DNA from: Cerasicoccus frondis
GTDB lineage: Bacteria > Verrucomicrobiota > Verrucomicrobiia > Opitutales > Cerasicoccaceae
Assembly: GCA_031296915.1 (NCBI GenBank)
Contig: JAVDPC010000002.1
Span: forward strand, 186,001-250,000
Length of the DNA stretch: 64,000 bases
Direction: 5' to 3'
Shown here: piece after piece, positions 46,998-55,085 of the stretch
Layout: each line of letters begins with the position of its first letter
How positions within the stretch are numbered: the first letter of the stretch is position 1
Position numbers and translations under genes: made by a program
The notes under the pieces: generated by a model
Database searches by the model: none
What the model was told of the DNA's origin: nothing
The model's input: the letters and a program-made list of their open reading frames with translations, nothing else

Positions 46998-47009
46998 TTA
47001 TTCTGCGCA

Positions 47010-47456
47010 TCAAGGTTGCGCCCGCTGCTCTGCGACGTCTTCCGCCGTGATAACGTCTGTTGCGCCGCCCCATTCCTTTCGCACATAGGTGGCCAGCTTG
47101 GCGATGTCTGCATTGCTCAACTGCGCAAACTTCGGCATTTCGCCCATCCAAGGCGATGCCCCGGGCTCGCCGGTCGGCGGAAAGCCATGAATCAAGCCGT
47201 GAACAAAATACTGGGGTGACGCCAACCGCGCACTTCCCCCCAGCGGCGGGAATATTTGCGACACCCCCTGCCCCTTATCACCATGGCACGACAGGCAATG
47301 CAGCTCATAGAGCTCGGCGCCTGTCTTTTCCCGACTGTCGAGCGCAATCGGCTTGGGCGGCGGCGCAGCCTTCCCAGACACCCCAGAGGGTGAGTCACCA
47401 CAACCAGCAAGCACAGCAATGATCGCAAATCCAAAAACGCACGGCAGGTATCGCAT
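47010..47456 (-). CDS. c-type cytochrome lipoprotein
   Basis: 148 residues from the ATG at 47456 (MRYLPCVFGFAIIAVLAGC); lipobox with C19. One haem site: C54, C57, H58 in HCLSCHGDKGQG. M107 in GEMPKFAQLSN is the probable axial ligand. A Pro-rich linker tethers it to the membrane (KAAPPPKPIA). It resembles small class I cytochromes that shuttle electrons near terminal oxidases or nitrite/alcohol enzymes; no partner gene is adjacent. The frame is open to a GTG at 47480. Confidence 0.88.
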   Translation of the reverse strand: MRYLPCVFGFAIIAVLAGCGDSPSGVSGKAAPPPKPIALDSREKTGAELYELHCLSCHGDKGQGVSQIFPPLGGSARLASPQYFVHGLIHGFPPTGEPGASPWMGEMPKFAQLSNADIAKLATYVRKEWGGATDVITAEDVAEQRAQP

Positions 47457-47562
47457 GCCGCCATTCAAACGAACCAACACTCAAGGCCAAGCAGAATGAT
47501 GCAGGCCCTTGGCTGACAATTTTCGTTTGCTAAGCAGCCTTGGTTAAAATTGGATATAGTCC

Positions 47563-48147
47563 ATGATTCCCCTAAAGTTACTTGTCGCCCTGCTCTTCAT
47601 CGCTGCTTTTGCCCAAGGTGAAACATTTCGCATCTATGAGCTGGAAATGCCGACTCGGTTCTATGAAGCCAACAACTTGGGCGCGCCTCTCCCGCCTGAG
47701 CCCGATGAAAACGGCGTGATCCTCCTGGAGCCAGTTGATCTCGAAGCCAAAGCAAAAGTCGCCCTGGGTCTCATTGGCCACAACGAGGTTACCGTCAATG
47801 CCTACGCAACCCTAAAACGCCAGAACGATGGCCAGTGGAGCATCGACCAAACTTATCAATTGGATTATGAAATGCAGTTTGAAGAATCCACGTCAAAACC
47901 ATTGGTGAAAACTGAACAAATCGGACTTCAAGCAAGCATTCAGCAAACGGACGTTGCATACGACATTTACTTCTCCCATCGCCGTCTGCTGCGCTGGACC
48001 AGTTTGGGCAAAAACCTGTTTCCCCTAGTCACCAGCCGCGAAATCAACTCAAATGCGATCATCAAAAGCGCCGTACTAATCGGAGGACTGACCAGCAACG
48101 ACGTGACAACGGCCATTATCATCGAGCGCGTCACCGACGTTCAATAG
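47563..48147 (+). CDS. secreted hypothetical protein
   Basis: 194 residues with a signal peptide (MIPLKLLVALLFIAAFAQG). The rest is beta-rich. The last third (FPLVTSREINSNAIIKSAVL then IGGL) is faintly like the end of secretin beta domains, but the protein is far too short and lacks the rest of the motif, so I do not call it one. Its ATG lies just after an AT-rich promoter-like segment. Function is unknown. Confidence 0.65.
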   Translation: MIPLKLLVALLFIAAFAQGETFRIYELEMPTRFYEANNLGAPLPPEPDENGVILLEPVDLEAKAKVALGLIGHNEVTVNAYATLKRQNDGQWSIDQTYQLDYEMQFEESTSKPLVKTEQIGLQASIQQTDVAYDIYFSHRRLLRWTSLGKNLFPLVTSREINSNAIIKSAVLIGGLTSNDVTTAIIIERVTDVQ

Positions 48148-48191
48148 AAGTTTTCGTTTGCCTTTCGGGCGTGGGCGAAAACCTTGTTGGC

Positions 48192-49331
48192 ATGAGCGAG
48201 ACTTTTCAGCCGGGAGCGACAATTGGCATGCTGGGCGGGGGACAGCTGGGGCGCATGAGCATCCTGGCTGGCCGCGCGATGGGCTACCGCTTCCGCGTGT
48301 TTGAGCCCCAAGCCGGCGGGGCGGCGGCGATGGTCGCCGACACAGAGGTCAACGCCACCTACGACGACGAAACCGCACTCCAGGAATTCGCCAAGGCCTG
48401 CGATGTCGTGACGCTTGAGTTCGAAAACGTCGCCCGCGAGGCTGTGGACACCGTGTCCCAAGCCGGCCCCCCAGTCCGCCCCGGCGCGAACGTGCTGCAC
48501 ATTTGCCAGAACCGCCGCCGCGAAAAAGAGTTTCTCAAGGCCAACGACATCCCCTGCGCAGATTTCCGCGTCGTCGCCAACGCGGAGCAGCTGGCCCAAG
48601 CCGCGCAAGAGCTCGGCGCCCCCTGCGTATTAAAGACCGCCGACTTCGGTTACGACGGCAAAGGACAGGTCAAAATCAACGACTTGGACGCCGATTTCGC
48701 CGCGATCTGGCAGGGCCTCGACATGCCGCTGGGCGTCGTCGAAGCCTGGGTGCCCTTCACCGCCGAATGCTCGGTAATCGTCGCCCGTGGGCCCAGCGGC
48801 GAAACGAGCTGCTTCCCCGTCGCGGAGAACATCCACCGCAACCACATTTTGCACGAAAGCATCGTGCCCGCCCGCTTGGACGAATTAACGCTCACTGCGG
48901 GCGTCGAGCTAGCCTTGCGCGTAGCCGAGGCCATCGACGTCGTCGGCCTGTTGGCCGTCGAATTGTTCGTCACTGGAAGCGGCGAAGTGTTGGTCAACGA
49001 GATGGCGCCACGCCCGCACAACAGCGGCCATTACTCGATCGACGCCTGCCAGACCAGCCAGTTCGAGCAACACATCCGCGCCATCACCGGCCTTCCGCTG
49101 GGCGAACCTCGACTCCTACGCCCGGCGGTCATGGTGAATTTGCTCGGTGACGTCTGGCAAAACGGCGAGCCAAACTGGTCCGAACTACTGGCCGACCCCG
49201 ACGTAAAGCTCCACCTCTATGACAAGGGCGAGCCCCGCCCCGGCCGCAAAATGGGCCACTTTACCGTCTTAAAGGACACCATCGAGGAAGCCGTCGAAGC
49301 GGCGGACACACTCTTTGCAAAGCTAGTTTAA
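48192..49331 (+). CDS. purK: 5-(carboxyamino)imidazole ribonucleotide synthase
   Basis: ATP-grasp enzyme that carboxylates AIR with bicarbonate in purine synthesis. 379 residues from the ATG at 48192 (MSETFQPGATIG); upstream codons open from a GTG at 48171. Signatures: GMLGGGQLGRMSILAGRAMG, VLKTADFGYDGKGQVKI, FTAECSVIVARGPSGE, VNEMAPRPHNSGHYSIDACQ and TSQFEQHIRAITGLPLG. purE is not in the window. Confidence 0.95.
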   Translation: MSETFQPGATIGMLGGGQLGRMSILAGRAMGYRFRVFEPQAGGAAAMVADTEVNATYDDETALQEFAKACDVVTLEFENVAREAVDTVSQAGPPVRPGANVLHICQNRRREKEFLKANDIPCADFRVVANAEQLAQAAQELGAPCVLKTADFGYDGKGQVKINDLDADFAAIWQGLDMPLGVVEAWVPFTAECSVIVARGPSGETSCFPVAENIHRNHILHESIVPARLDELTLTAGVELALRVAEAIDVVGLLAVELFVTGSGEVLVNEMAPRPHNSGHYSIDACQTSQFEQHIRAITGLPLGEPRLLRPAVMVNLLGDVWQNGEPNWSELLADPDVKLHLYDKGEPRPGRKMGHFTVLKDTIEEAVEAADTLFAKLV

Positions 49332-49359
49332 GCGTAACCCAGCTAGGCGCGCTTTTCGT

Positions 49360-49536
49360 TTCTCACGGAGGCACGGAGACACAAAGCCCAGCGCAGCGAG
49401 TGAGTTTCATGCGCAGGCGCAAAGAATTTGGGCCAAGAGCCATCACAACATCCACTCATTCGCTTCGCGCCTTCGCGTGAGATTAAAAAAACCGCGCCTC
49501 CCAGCTTGGCGCCTGTGTGTCTCCGTGAGAAAAACA
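49360..49536. repeat. inverted CTCACGGAG repeat pair
   Basis: TTTCTCACGGAGGCACGGAG near 49360 is matched, inverted, by TCTCCGTGAGAAA near 49519-49533. A nested inner inverted similarity follows (TGCGCAGGCGCAAAG on the left, CTTCGCGCCTTCGCG on the right). It occupies most of the purK-lipoprotein gap and has no open frame. Confidence 0.65.
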
Positions 49537-49576
49537 TTTCGTTGCCTCCCGACGTTCGCGCGCTCAATTTAACCAC

Positions 49577-50020
49577 ATGCGTAAATACCTTATCCCCGCG
49601 ATGATTGCCTCCAGCCTCTTTCTTGCCGCCTGCGTCGAGCCCAAGGAAGAAAAGCCGTTCATCGAACTGCCCGCCGACACTAAGCCCGCCAACCAATCCG
49701 GCGACGTCGAAGTGACCGAGCGCACCTACAAGATCGAGCTTGAAGCGCCGACCGCCGGCTATTCGATCAAGATTGATTCGGTCTGGGTCGTCGGCGAAGA
49801 AATTTGGGTCATCTCCAAGCTTTCAGCCCCAACCGGCATGGCCGCACAGGTCATCACGCCAATCAGTGATGAAGTCACCCTGACCCTGCCACAGATTTCT
49901 CCGGAATATTTCGTGATCGGCAAAAAGATCGGCCCGACGATGGAAGGCGTCACCTTCATCGACAGCCAAGCCGACATCCAAGCCAAGCTCGATACCGGCG
50001 GCCAAGTCTGGCCCAAGTAA
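49577..50020 (+). CDS. putative lipoprotein
   Basis: 147 residues. Lipobox LFLAAC with Cys 19, then a charged mature N-terminus (VEPKEEKPFIELPADTKP) and a beta-rich domain (YKIELEAPTAGYSIKIDSVW). No family is recognised. It is flanked on both sides by different inverted-repeat pairs. Confidence 0.72.
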   Translation: MRKYLIPAMIASSLFLAACVEPKEEKPFIELPADTKPANQSGDVEVTERTYKIELEAPTAGYSIKIDSVWVVGEEIWVISKLSAPTGMAAQVITPISDEVTLTLPQISPEYFVIGKKIGPTMEGVTFIDSQADIQAKLDTGGQVWPK

Positions 50021-50061
50021 CGGCCGACTCTGACGAAATCCGTCAGTCTGATTCATTTTAT

Positions 50062-50152
50062 ACCGCAGAGGACGCGGAGAACGCTGAGAGTCTGAAGGAA
50101 TACATATATGGGATTCCCCAAATAACACTACGATCTCCGCGTTCTCTGCGGT
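50062..50152. repeat. inverted ACCGCAGAG repeat pair
   Basis: 50062-50080 and 50134-50152 are inverted copies with one mismatch in 19 (ACCGCAGAGRACGCGGAGA). The spacer is 53 bases. It lies between the 3' ends of the lipoprotein and Smr genes. Confidence 0.78.
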
Positions 50153-50168
50153 TAAACCCCACGTATAC

Positions 50169-50540
50169 CTAGCCGCGCTTCAGCTCCACAATTGTCGAGC
50201 CCCAGCCACCGCCGGATTCCCCGGCCAGTTGGAAGCTGGAGACCATCGGAATTTTCCGCAACTGCGCGTGGACCAGCTCCCGCAGCGCACCCGTGCCCTT
50301 ACCGTGAATCACGCGCACTTGCAGAATGTCGCGCGCCAGGCATTCCTCGAAGTATGCGGGCAGCAGCTCCTTTACATCGCGCGGGGAAAACGTGTGCAAA
50401 TCCAGCACACCGTCGATCGGCAGTTCGACTGGGTCGCTGAATTCGGGGTCATCCATGCGCATGATTCCAATTTTTTGATCGGTGATTCGCAAGCAGTAAG
50501 CCCCCTCAACGGTTAAATAAACCGGAGGCTTGTTTTTCAA
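50169..50540 (-). CDS. Smr-domain protein
   Basis: Up to 123 residues from a TTG at 50540; ATG codons at 50462 and 50456 would give 97 or 95 residues and keep the whole domain. The Smr domain is complete: DGVLDLHTFSP at the start, VRVIHGKGTGALRELV in the middle and a Gly-rich end (GESGGGWGSTIVEL). Stand-alone Smr proteins are predicted nucleases or nucleic acid-binding proteins related to the MutS2 tail; recent work links the family to ribosome rescue. It is divergent from ferredoxin. Confidence 0.82.
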   Translation of the reverse strand: MKNKPPVYLTVEGAYCLRITDQKIGIMRMDDPEFSDPVELPIDGVLDLHTFSPRDVKELLPAYFEECLARDILQVRVIHGKGTGALRELVHAQLRKIPMVSSFQLAGESGGGWGSTIVELKRG

Positions 50541-50564
50541 AATTAATATGTTTTAATAGTTCCC

Positions 50565-50819
50565 ATGCCAAAAGTTACTTTTGAGAAGAGCGGCGTGTCT
50601 GCAGACTGGGACGCCAAGGAAGACAGCTTGCTGGATTTCGCTGAAGCTCAGGGCCTCGACCTCGACTTCGGCTGTCGGGCGGGCAACTGCACCATGTGCC
50701 AACAAAAGAAAGTTTCCGGCGACATTGAATACCCTTTTGGCCATGGAGCCGACCCTGACGACGGACACATTCTCATGTGCTGCTCCGTCCCCACGACCGA
50801 TGTCGTGATCGACGCGTAG
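50565..50819 (+). CDS. [2Fe-2S] ferredoxin
   Basis: 84 residues, plant-type fold. Cluster ligands C37, C42 and C45 in GCRAGNCTMCQQ and one of C72/C73 in HILMCCSVP. It carries electrons in the cytoplasm; the partner is unknown. It stands alone between divergent Smr and metG. Confidence 0.9.
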   Translation: MPKVTFEKSGVSADWDAKEDSLLDFAEAQGLDLDFGCRAGNCTMCQQKKVSGDIEYPFGHGADPDDGHILMCCSVPTTDVVIDA

Positions 50820-50822
50820 CAA

Positions 50823-50885
50823 AACGCAGAAGCGGCTCTAACCGCTTTGCCTACTATGCGTTAAAAAGCGGCAAGCTGCCGCTTT
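50823..50885. repeat. hairpins between ferredoxin and metG
   Basis: AACGCA/TGCGTT (50823-50828, 50857-50862) encloses AAGCGG-CTCTAA-CCGCTT (50830-50847). AAAGCGGCA-AGC-TGCCGCTTT (50865-50885) follows as a perfect 9-bp hairpin with a three-base loop. The last may terminate the ferredoxin transcript. Confidence 0.6.
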
Positions 50886-50961
50886 GACGAACTATATTTT
50901 ACCGTTGAGCTTCGCGCTCAAGCGGATTGAGTGTTTCCCTTTGCCCAACACCTGTAATTTC

Positions 50962-52500
50962 ATGAGCAAGCAATTCTACATCACCACCGCTATCGATTAC
51001 GCCAATGGCTCGCCTCACATCGGCCATGCGTATGAGAAAGTGCTCACCGACGTAATCGCCCGCCACCGGCGATTGAGTGGAGACGCCGTGTACTTCCTGA
51101 CCGGCCTCGATGAACATGGGCAAAAGGTGCAAATGACCGCCGCCAAGGAAGGCATCGCCCCACTGGAATACTGCGACCAGATCGCCGAGAAGTTCCAGGG
51201 CCTGTGCTCGACGCTCAATATTTCCAACGACGACTTCATCCGCACCACGCAGACGCGCCACAAGGACGTTGTCCGACAAATCCTGCAAGACCTCTTCGAC
51301 AAGGGAGAAATCTACCGCGCGGATTACACCGGCTTCTACAGCAAGCGCCAGGAGCAGTTTCTCCAAGAGAAAGACAAGGTCGACGGCGAGTGGCCGGAAA
51401 TCTTCGGCGAGGTCGAGGAGTTCTCCGAGCCTGCCTACTTCTTCAAGCTCAGCCAATATCAGGACTGGCTCATCGACTTCCTCAAGAGCAATGAGGACTT
51501 CGTCTTCCCGCGCTTCCGCCAAAAGCAGGTGCTGGAATTCCTCAAAGAACCGCTGAACGACCTCTGCATTTCGCGCCCGAAGGAACGCCTCGAGTGGGGC
51601 ATCCCGCTGCCGTTCGACGAAGACTTCGTTTGCTACGTGTGGTTCGACGCGCTGACCAACTACATCTCCGCCGTCGGCTACGGCCAGGATGGCTTCGAGG
51701 AAAAGTGGCCCGCCGACTTCCACGTGATCGGCAAGGACATCCTCGTGCCGCCGCACGCCGTTTACTGGCCCATCATGCTGCACGCGGCGAATATTCCGCT
51801 ACCGAAGCAGCTCCTCGTGCACGGCTGGTGGAATGACGCGAAAGGGCAAAAACAATCGAAGTCGCTCGGCAACGCCGTCGACCCGATCGAGCTCTCGAAA
51901 ATTCTCGGCCCCGATTCGCTGCGTTACTTCTTCATTCGCGAAATGAATGTGGGGCAGGACAGCAACTTCGATCACGAAGTTCTGGAAAGCCGTTATAAAT
52001 CCGACCTCGGCAACGACCTCGGCAACCTCGTTTCGCGCCAGCTCAATATGGGTGGACGCTACGCCGATGGCAAGGTTCCCGCAGCCACGATCGACGAAGA
52101 GCCCGAGCAGGAGCTCAAGAAGGTCTGGGACGAAAACGCCGAGAAAGTCATTGAGCAATACGAAGGTTTCCAATTCCACCGTGGGCTCGAAACCGCATGG
52201 GTCTGCATCCGTGCGTGCAACCGCTACCTGGAAGTCCGCCAACCATGGAAGCAGGCCAAGAGTGAAGACGCCACAGACCAACAGCGCGTGCTCACCTCGC
52301 TGGCCTACGTGGCTGAGTCCTTGCGCCTCGCCGCCACGCTGCTCACCCCGGTCATGCCAACGATCAGCGCTCAGATTCTGGAGCTCGTCGGCGCCGACCC
52401 GGTAAGCGCCTACGCGGGCAACCTAACGTTCGACGTCAGCACGCTCGAAGGCCGTAGCCTCGGCGAGAAGACCATCCTCTTCCCGCGCATCGAGGGATAG
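50962..52500 (+). CDS. metG: methionyl-tRNA synthetase
   Basis: 512 residues from the ATG at 50962 (MSKQFYITTAIDYANG). Class I signatures: SPHIGHAYEK (HIGH) and KQSKSLGNAVDP in place of the usual KMSKS. No zinc-knuckle cysteines are seen, so it is of the short MetRS2 type without the C-terminal tRNA-binding extension. Active-site parts YFLTGLDEHGQK and WFDALTNYISAVGY are intact. The Gln in the KMSKS loop is a mild deviation. It is a single-gene unit with a repeat after the stop. Confidence 0.95.
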   Translation: MSKQFYITTAIDYANGSPHIGHAYEKVLTDVIARHRRLSGDAVYFLTGLDEHGQKVQMTAAKEGIAPLEYCDQIAEKFQGLCSTLNISNDDFIRTTQTRHKDVVRQILQDLFDKGEIYRADYTGFYSKRQEQFLQEKDKVDGEWPEIFGEVEEFSEPAYFFKLSQYQDWLIDFLKSNEDFVFPRFRQKQVLEFLKEPLNDLCISRPKERLEWGIPLPFDEDFVCYVWFDALTNYISAVGYGQDGFEEKWPADFHVIGKDILVPPHAVYWPIMLHAANIPLPKQLLVHGWWNDAKGQKQSKSLGNAVDPIELSKILGPDSLRYFFIREMNVGQDSNFDHEVLESRYKSDLGNDLGNLVSRQLNMGGRYADGKVPAATIDEEPEQELKKVWDENAEKVIEQYEGFQFHRGLETAWVCIRACNRYLEVRQPWKQAKSEDATDQQRVLTSLAYVAESLRLAATLLTPVMPTISAQILELVGADPVSAYAGNLTFDVSTLEGRSLGEKTILFPRIEG

Positions 52501-52507
52501 TTTTGCC

Positions 52508-52537
52508 ATTCGCGAATATTCGCGTGATTTGTAGTTA
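52508..52537 (+). repeat. solo copy of the GxxExxY-element end
   Basis: This 30-base segment matches the right-hand end of the GxxExxY element (59442-59471) at 25 of 30 positions: ATTCGCG, then ATTCGCG, then GTAGTTA. It is between metG and menF without an inverted partner or gene. Confidence 0.6.
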
Positions 52538-52550
52538 GACCCTCGCATCC

Positions 52551-53975
52551 ATGGAACTCGTCTCTCCGGATAAATTCTCGCAACGCGACCCGAAAGCGCT
52601 CGCGGAGTTTTTGCTCCACGTGCGTGGGCGCGCACGCCAGAAGCAGCATCCGCAGTTGGCGAGTATTTCCCTGCGCGCGAAGCACTTGGATCCGCTCGCA
52701 GTGTTGCAGTCGATCTACGAGCCTGCCGAGCGCCACTTCTACTTGGAGCGCCCTCAGTCCGAAGAAGCCATTGCCGGCGCCGAGGCCTTGCTCGAAGAAG
52801 AAATCTCCGGGCCCGATCGCTTCGCCATTGTCCGCAAGTTTGCTGACCACGTGCTGGAAAACACCGTCGCGATTGGCGACTTGGATGCGCCCTTTGCTGG
52901 CCCGCATTTCTTCACCGCCTTCACCTTCTGCGATGACGCCGAGGGAGACGACGCCTACTTCGCGCCGGCCACGGTCTTCATTCCGCGTTGGCAGGTGGCG
53001 CGCCGCATGGGTGAGTACATCGCCACGGCAAATCTGATCATCGAGCCCGAGAGCGACATCGCAACTTTGTCCCGCAAAGTATTGGCCGCCCACGCGAAGT
53101 TTGGCCGCTTTGACTACGACGAACTCGCCGAGGATGATAATCCAGCACCCTCCGTGGTGGACCGCGAAAATGTCGGCGGTGACAACTGGTTTGCCTCCGC
53201 CGTTGACCACGCGCTACAGAACATCGACATCCAGCTCTATCGTAAGATTGTGCTCGCGCGCGCGGTCGAGCTAAAGGCCGACCAGCCATTTCGTCCACTC
53301 GAAACCTTGGCGCAACTGCGCGACCGCTTCCCGTCGTGCTACGCGTTTTCTTTTGCCAACGGCGAAGGGCAAAGCTTCATCGGTGCCACGCCGGAGCGGC
53401 TGCTCCGCGTGGAGTCTGGCCGCCTGTCTACCGAAGCGCTGGCTGGCTCAGCCCCGCGCGGCGAAAACGTCCGCGAAGACGCTCGCTACGCCTCGGCCCT
53501 GCTCTCCAGCGAGAAGGATTTGCGTGAGCACCAATACGTGGTTGAAGCCATTATCAAGCGCCTAGGTGAAGTCGATTTGGTCGTGAAGCCGCCCAGTGGA
53601 CCACGCCTGCTCAAGCTGCCCAATGTGCAGCACCTGTGGTCGCCAATTTCCACCGAGCTCACCCAGGATCAGGACATCCTGGCCGTCGCGTCCAAGCTCC
53701 ATCCGACGCCCGCTGTCGGCGGTCAACCACGCGAAGCCGCCCGCGCCGACATTGCCCGCATTGAAAATTTTGACCGCGGCCTCTACGCCGGTTGTATCGG
53801 CTGGTTTGACTATCATGGCGATGGTGAGTTTGCGGTCGCAATTCGCTCTGCGCTGATCGACGGCCAACGCGCGCGTCTCTATGCGGGCTGTGGCATCGTG
53901 GCGGGCTCCGACCCCGCCCGCGAAACCGAAGAAACGGATTTGAAATTAAAGCCGTTGCTTGATTCTCTTCAGTAA
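52551..53975 (+). CDS. menF: isochorismate synthase
   Basis: Converts chorismate to isochorismate, the first step of menaquinone synthesis. 474 residues. The chorismate-utilising fold is clear: LYRKIVLARAVELKAD, SCYAFSFANGEGQSFIGATP, LSTEALAGSAPRG, SSEKDLREHQYVVEAI, VQHLWSPISTELTQ, HPTPAVGGQP and LYAGCGIVAGSDPARETEE. menD follows 1.1 kb later with an oppositely oriented esterase between. MenF rather than a salicylate or anthranilate enzyme is supported by that linkage. Confidence 0.93.
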   Translation: MELVSPDKFSQRDPKALAEFLLHVRGRARQKQHPQLASISLRAKHLDPLAVLQSIYEPAERHFYLERPQSEEAIAGAEALLEEEISGPDRFAIVRKFADHVLENTVAIGDLDAPFAGPHFFTAFTFCDDAEGDDAYFAPATVFIPRWQVARRMGEYIATANLIIEPESDIATLSRKVLAAHAKFGRFDYDELAEDDNPAPSVVDRENVGGDNWFASAVDHALQNIDIQLYRKIVLARAVELKADQPFRPLETLAQLRDRFPSCYAFSFANGEGQSFIGATPERLLRVESGRLSTEALAGSAPRGENVREDARYASALLSSEKDLREHQYVVEAIIKRLGEVDLVVKPPSGPRLLKLPNVQHLWSPISTELTQDQDILAVASKLHPTPAVGGQPREAARADIARIENFDRGLYAGCIGWFDYHGDGEFAVAIRSALIDGQRARLYAGCGIVAGSDPARETEETDLKLKPLLDSLQ

Positions 53976-53983
53976 CAAGCGCG

Positions 53984-54931
53984 CTACTCCTTTGCATCCG
54001 GAGGCAGCGCAAAGGCCAAGCCACGGCCCAGGCACGCCAGCGACACCGAGAAATGGCTCTCGCCCGGGAAGTAAACGTATTCAACTTCGACCTTCTCCGA
54101 GTCCAACCCCTGCAACCGCTCTGAGAGCTCGCGGGCGCTGTCGACCATGCGGCTTTTATTGGCCCATTTCAATTTTTCCGGATCTTCGCCGCGATACTGA
54201 TCGCCCTCCGCGGTGGTTATCAGTAGGCGCAAGTTGACGTCACCGTTTTTCACTTTCTCAGTGAAAGCGGGCTCATCAGCCAGAACGGCAAAATTGAAAA
54301 TGAAAGTTGCTGGGCTCGCCGCGATGTAAGTTTGAAATGCATCCGGCTCGCGCAACATCTGCCGCAAGACCAAGAGCCCGCCCAAAGATTTGCCATACAA
54401 AGCTTGCTGCTCCACATCCACCGGATAGCGCGCTTCGACGAACGGCTTGATCTCCTCGTTGAGCGCACGAATGAACGTATCGCCATCCTCGCGATGTTCA
54501 TCCTCCGGATTCAAATCTTCCGGCAGCGGCGGGATGCCCATATCGATCCAGCGACGTTTGCAATGCTCATCGTAGTCCTCAGTCGGATAACTCACGCCCA
54601 CGATGACCGCTTTGTCCAAACGTTCGCCAGCCTCGGTCACATAGTCGACCGCCGGCCGGTAATACCAATAACCATCGAGGATGTAGACTACTGGATAAGT
54701 TTGTTCGGCCTCCATGCCATAGGGCGTCGCAATCATCAGGCGGTATTCGCGCCCTGTGATCTCGGACTTGAATTCAAACTGCTCTTCGCGCGAAAGAACG
54801 ACGGGCGCTGGATCAGCCTCAGACAAAGGTGGCAGCGTATCGGCGGACAACGCAGTTTGTGCGAAATTCATCGCGATGAATACTCCGGCGCAAAAACGCA
54901 ACGCAAACCAACGGCAGCAAGGTAAAGACAT
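53984..54931 (-). CDS. secreted esterase D-family alpha/beta hydrolase
   Basis: 315 residues from the ATG at 54931 (MSLPCCRWFALRFCAG) with a signal peptide to ALSA; the frame is open to 55066. EFKSEITGREYRLMIATPYG, YPVVYILDGYWYY and the nucleophile in LYGKSLGGLLVL are typical of Fes/IroE-like esterases, with the catalytic His in FPGESHFSV. These hydrolyse siderophore or other esters. It sits between menF and menD on the opposite strand, with no clear relation to them. Confidence 0.85.
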   Translation of the reverse strand: MSLPCCRWFALRFCAGVFIAMNFAQTALSADTLPPLSEADPAPVVLSREEQFEFKSEITGREYRLMIATPYGMEAEQTYPVVYILDGYWYYRPAVDYVTEAGERLDKAVIVGVSYPTEDYDEHCKRRWIDMGIPPLPEDLNPEDEHREDGDTFIRALNEEIKPFVEARYPVDVEQQALYGKSLGGLLVLRQMLREPDAFQTYIAASPATFIFNFAVLADEPAFTEKVKNGDVNLRLLITTAEGDQYRGEDPEKLKWANKSRMVDSARELSERLQGLDSEKVEVEYVYFPGESHFSVSLACLGRGLAFALPPDAKE

Positions 54932-55085
54932 AACAATAAATGATGGCGCTGCAAAAACTAGAATAAATCCAGTTGGCGCACAAGGCGTTTTGTCCAAAAA
55001 ACATTCGGGCAGCGCGCTAACCCTACTCATAAAATCTGCGCGAAACAGATTTGTCATCCAGAGCATTGCTTGATTCTCTCACCTC

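Noticed and set aside
47563..48147. Secretin (type II/III secretion) domain in the hypothetical protein
   Set aside because: Only the TSRE..N...VLIGGL end is reminiscent; the protein is short and lacks the rest of the secretin core.
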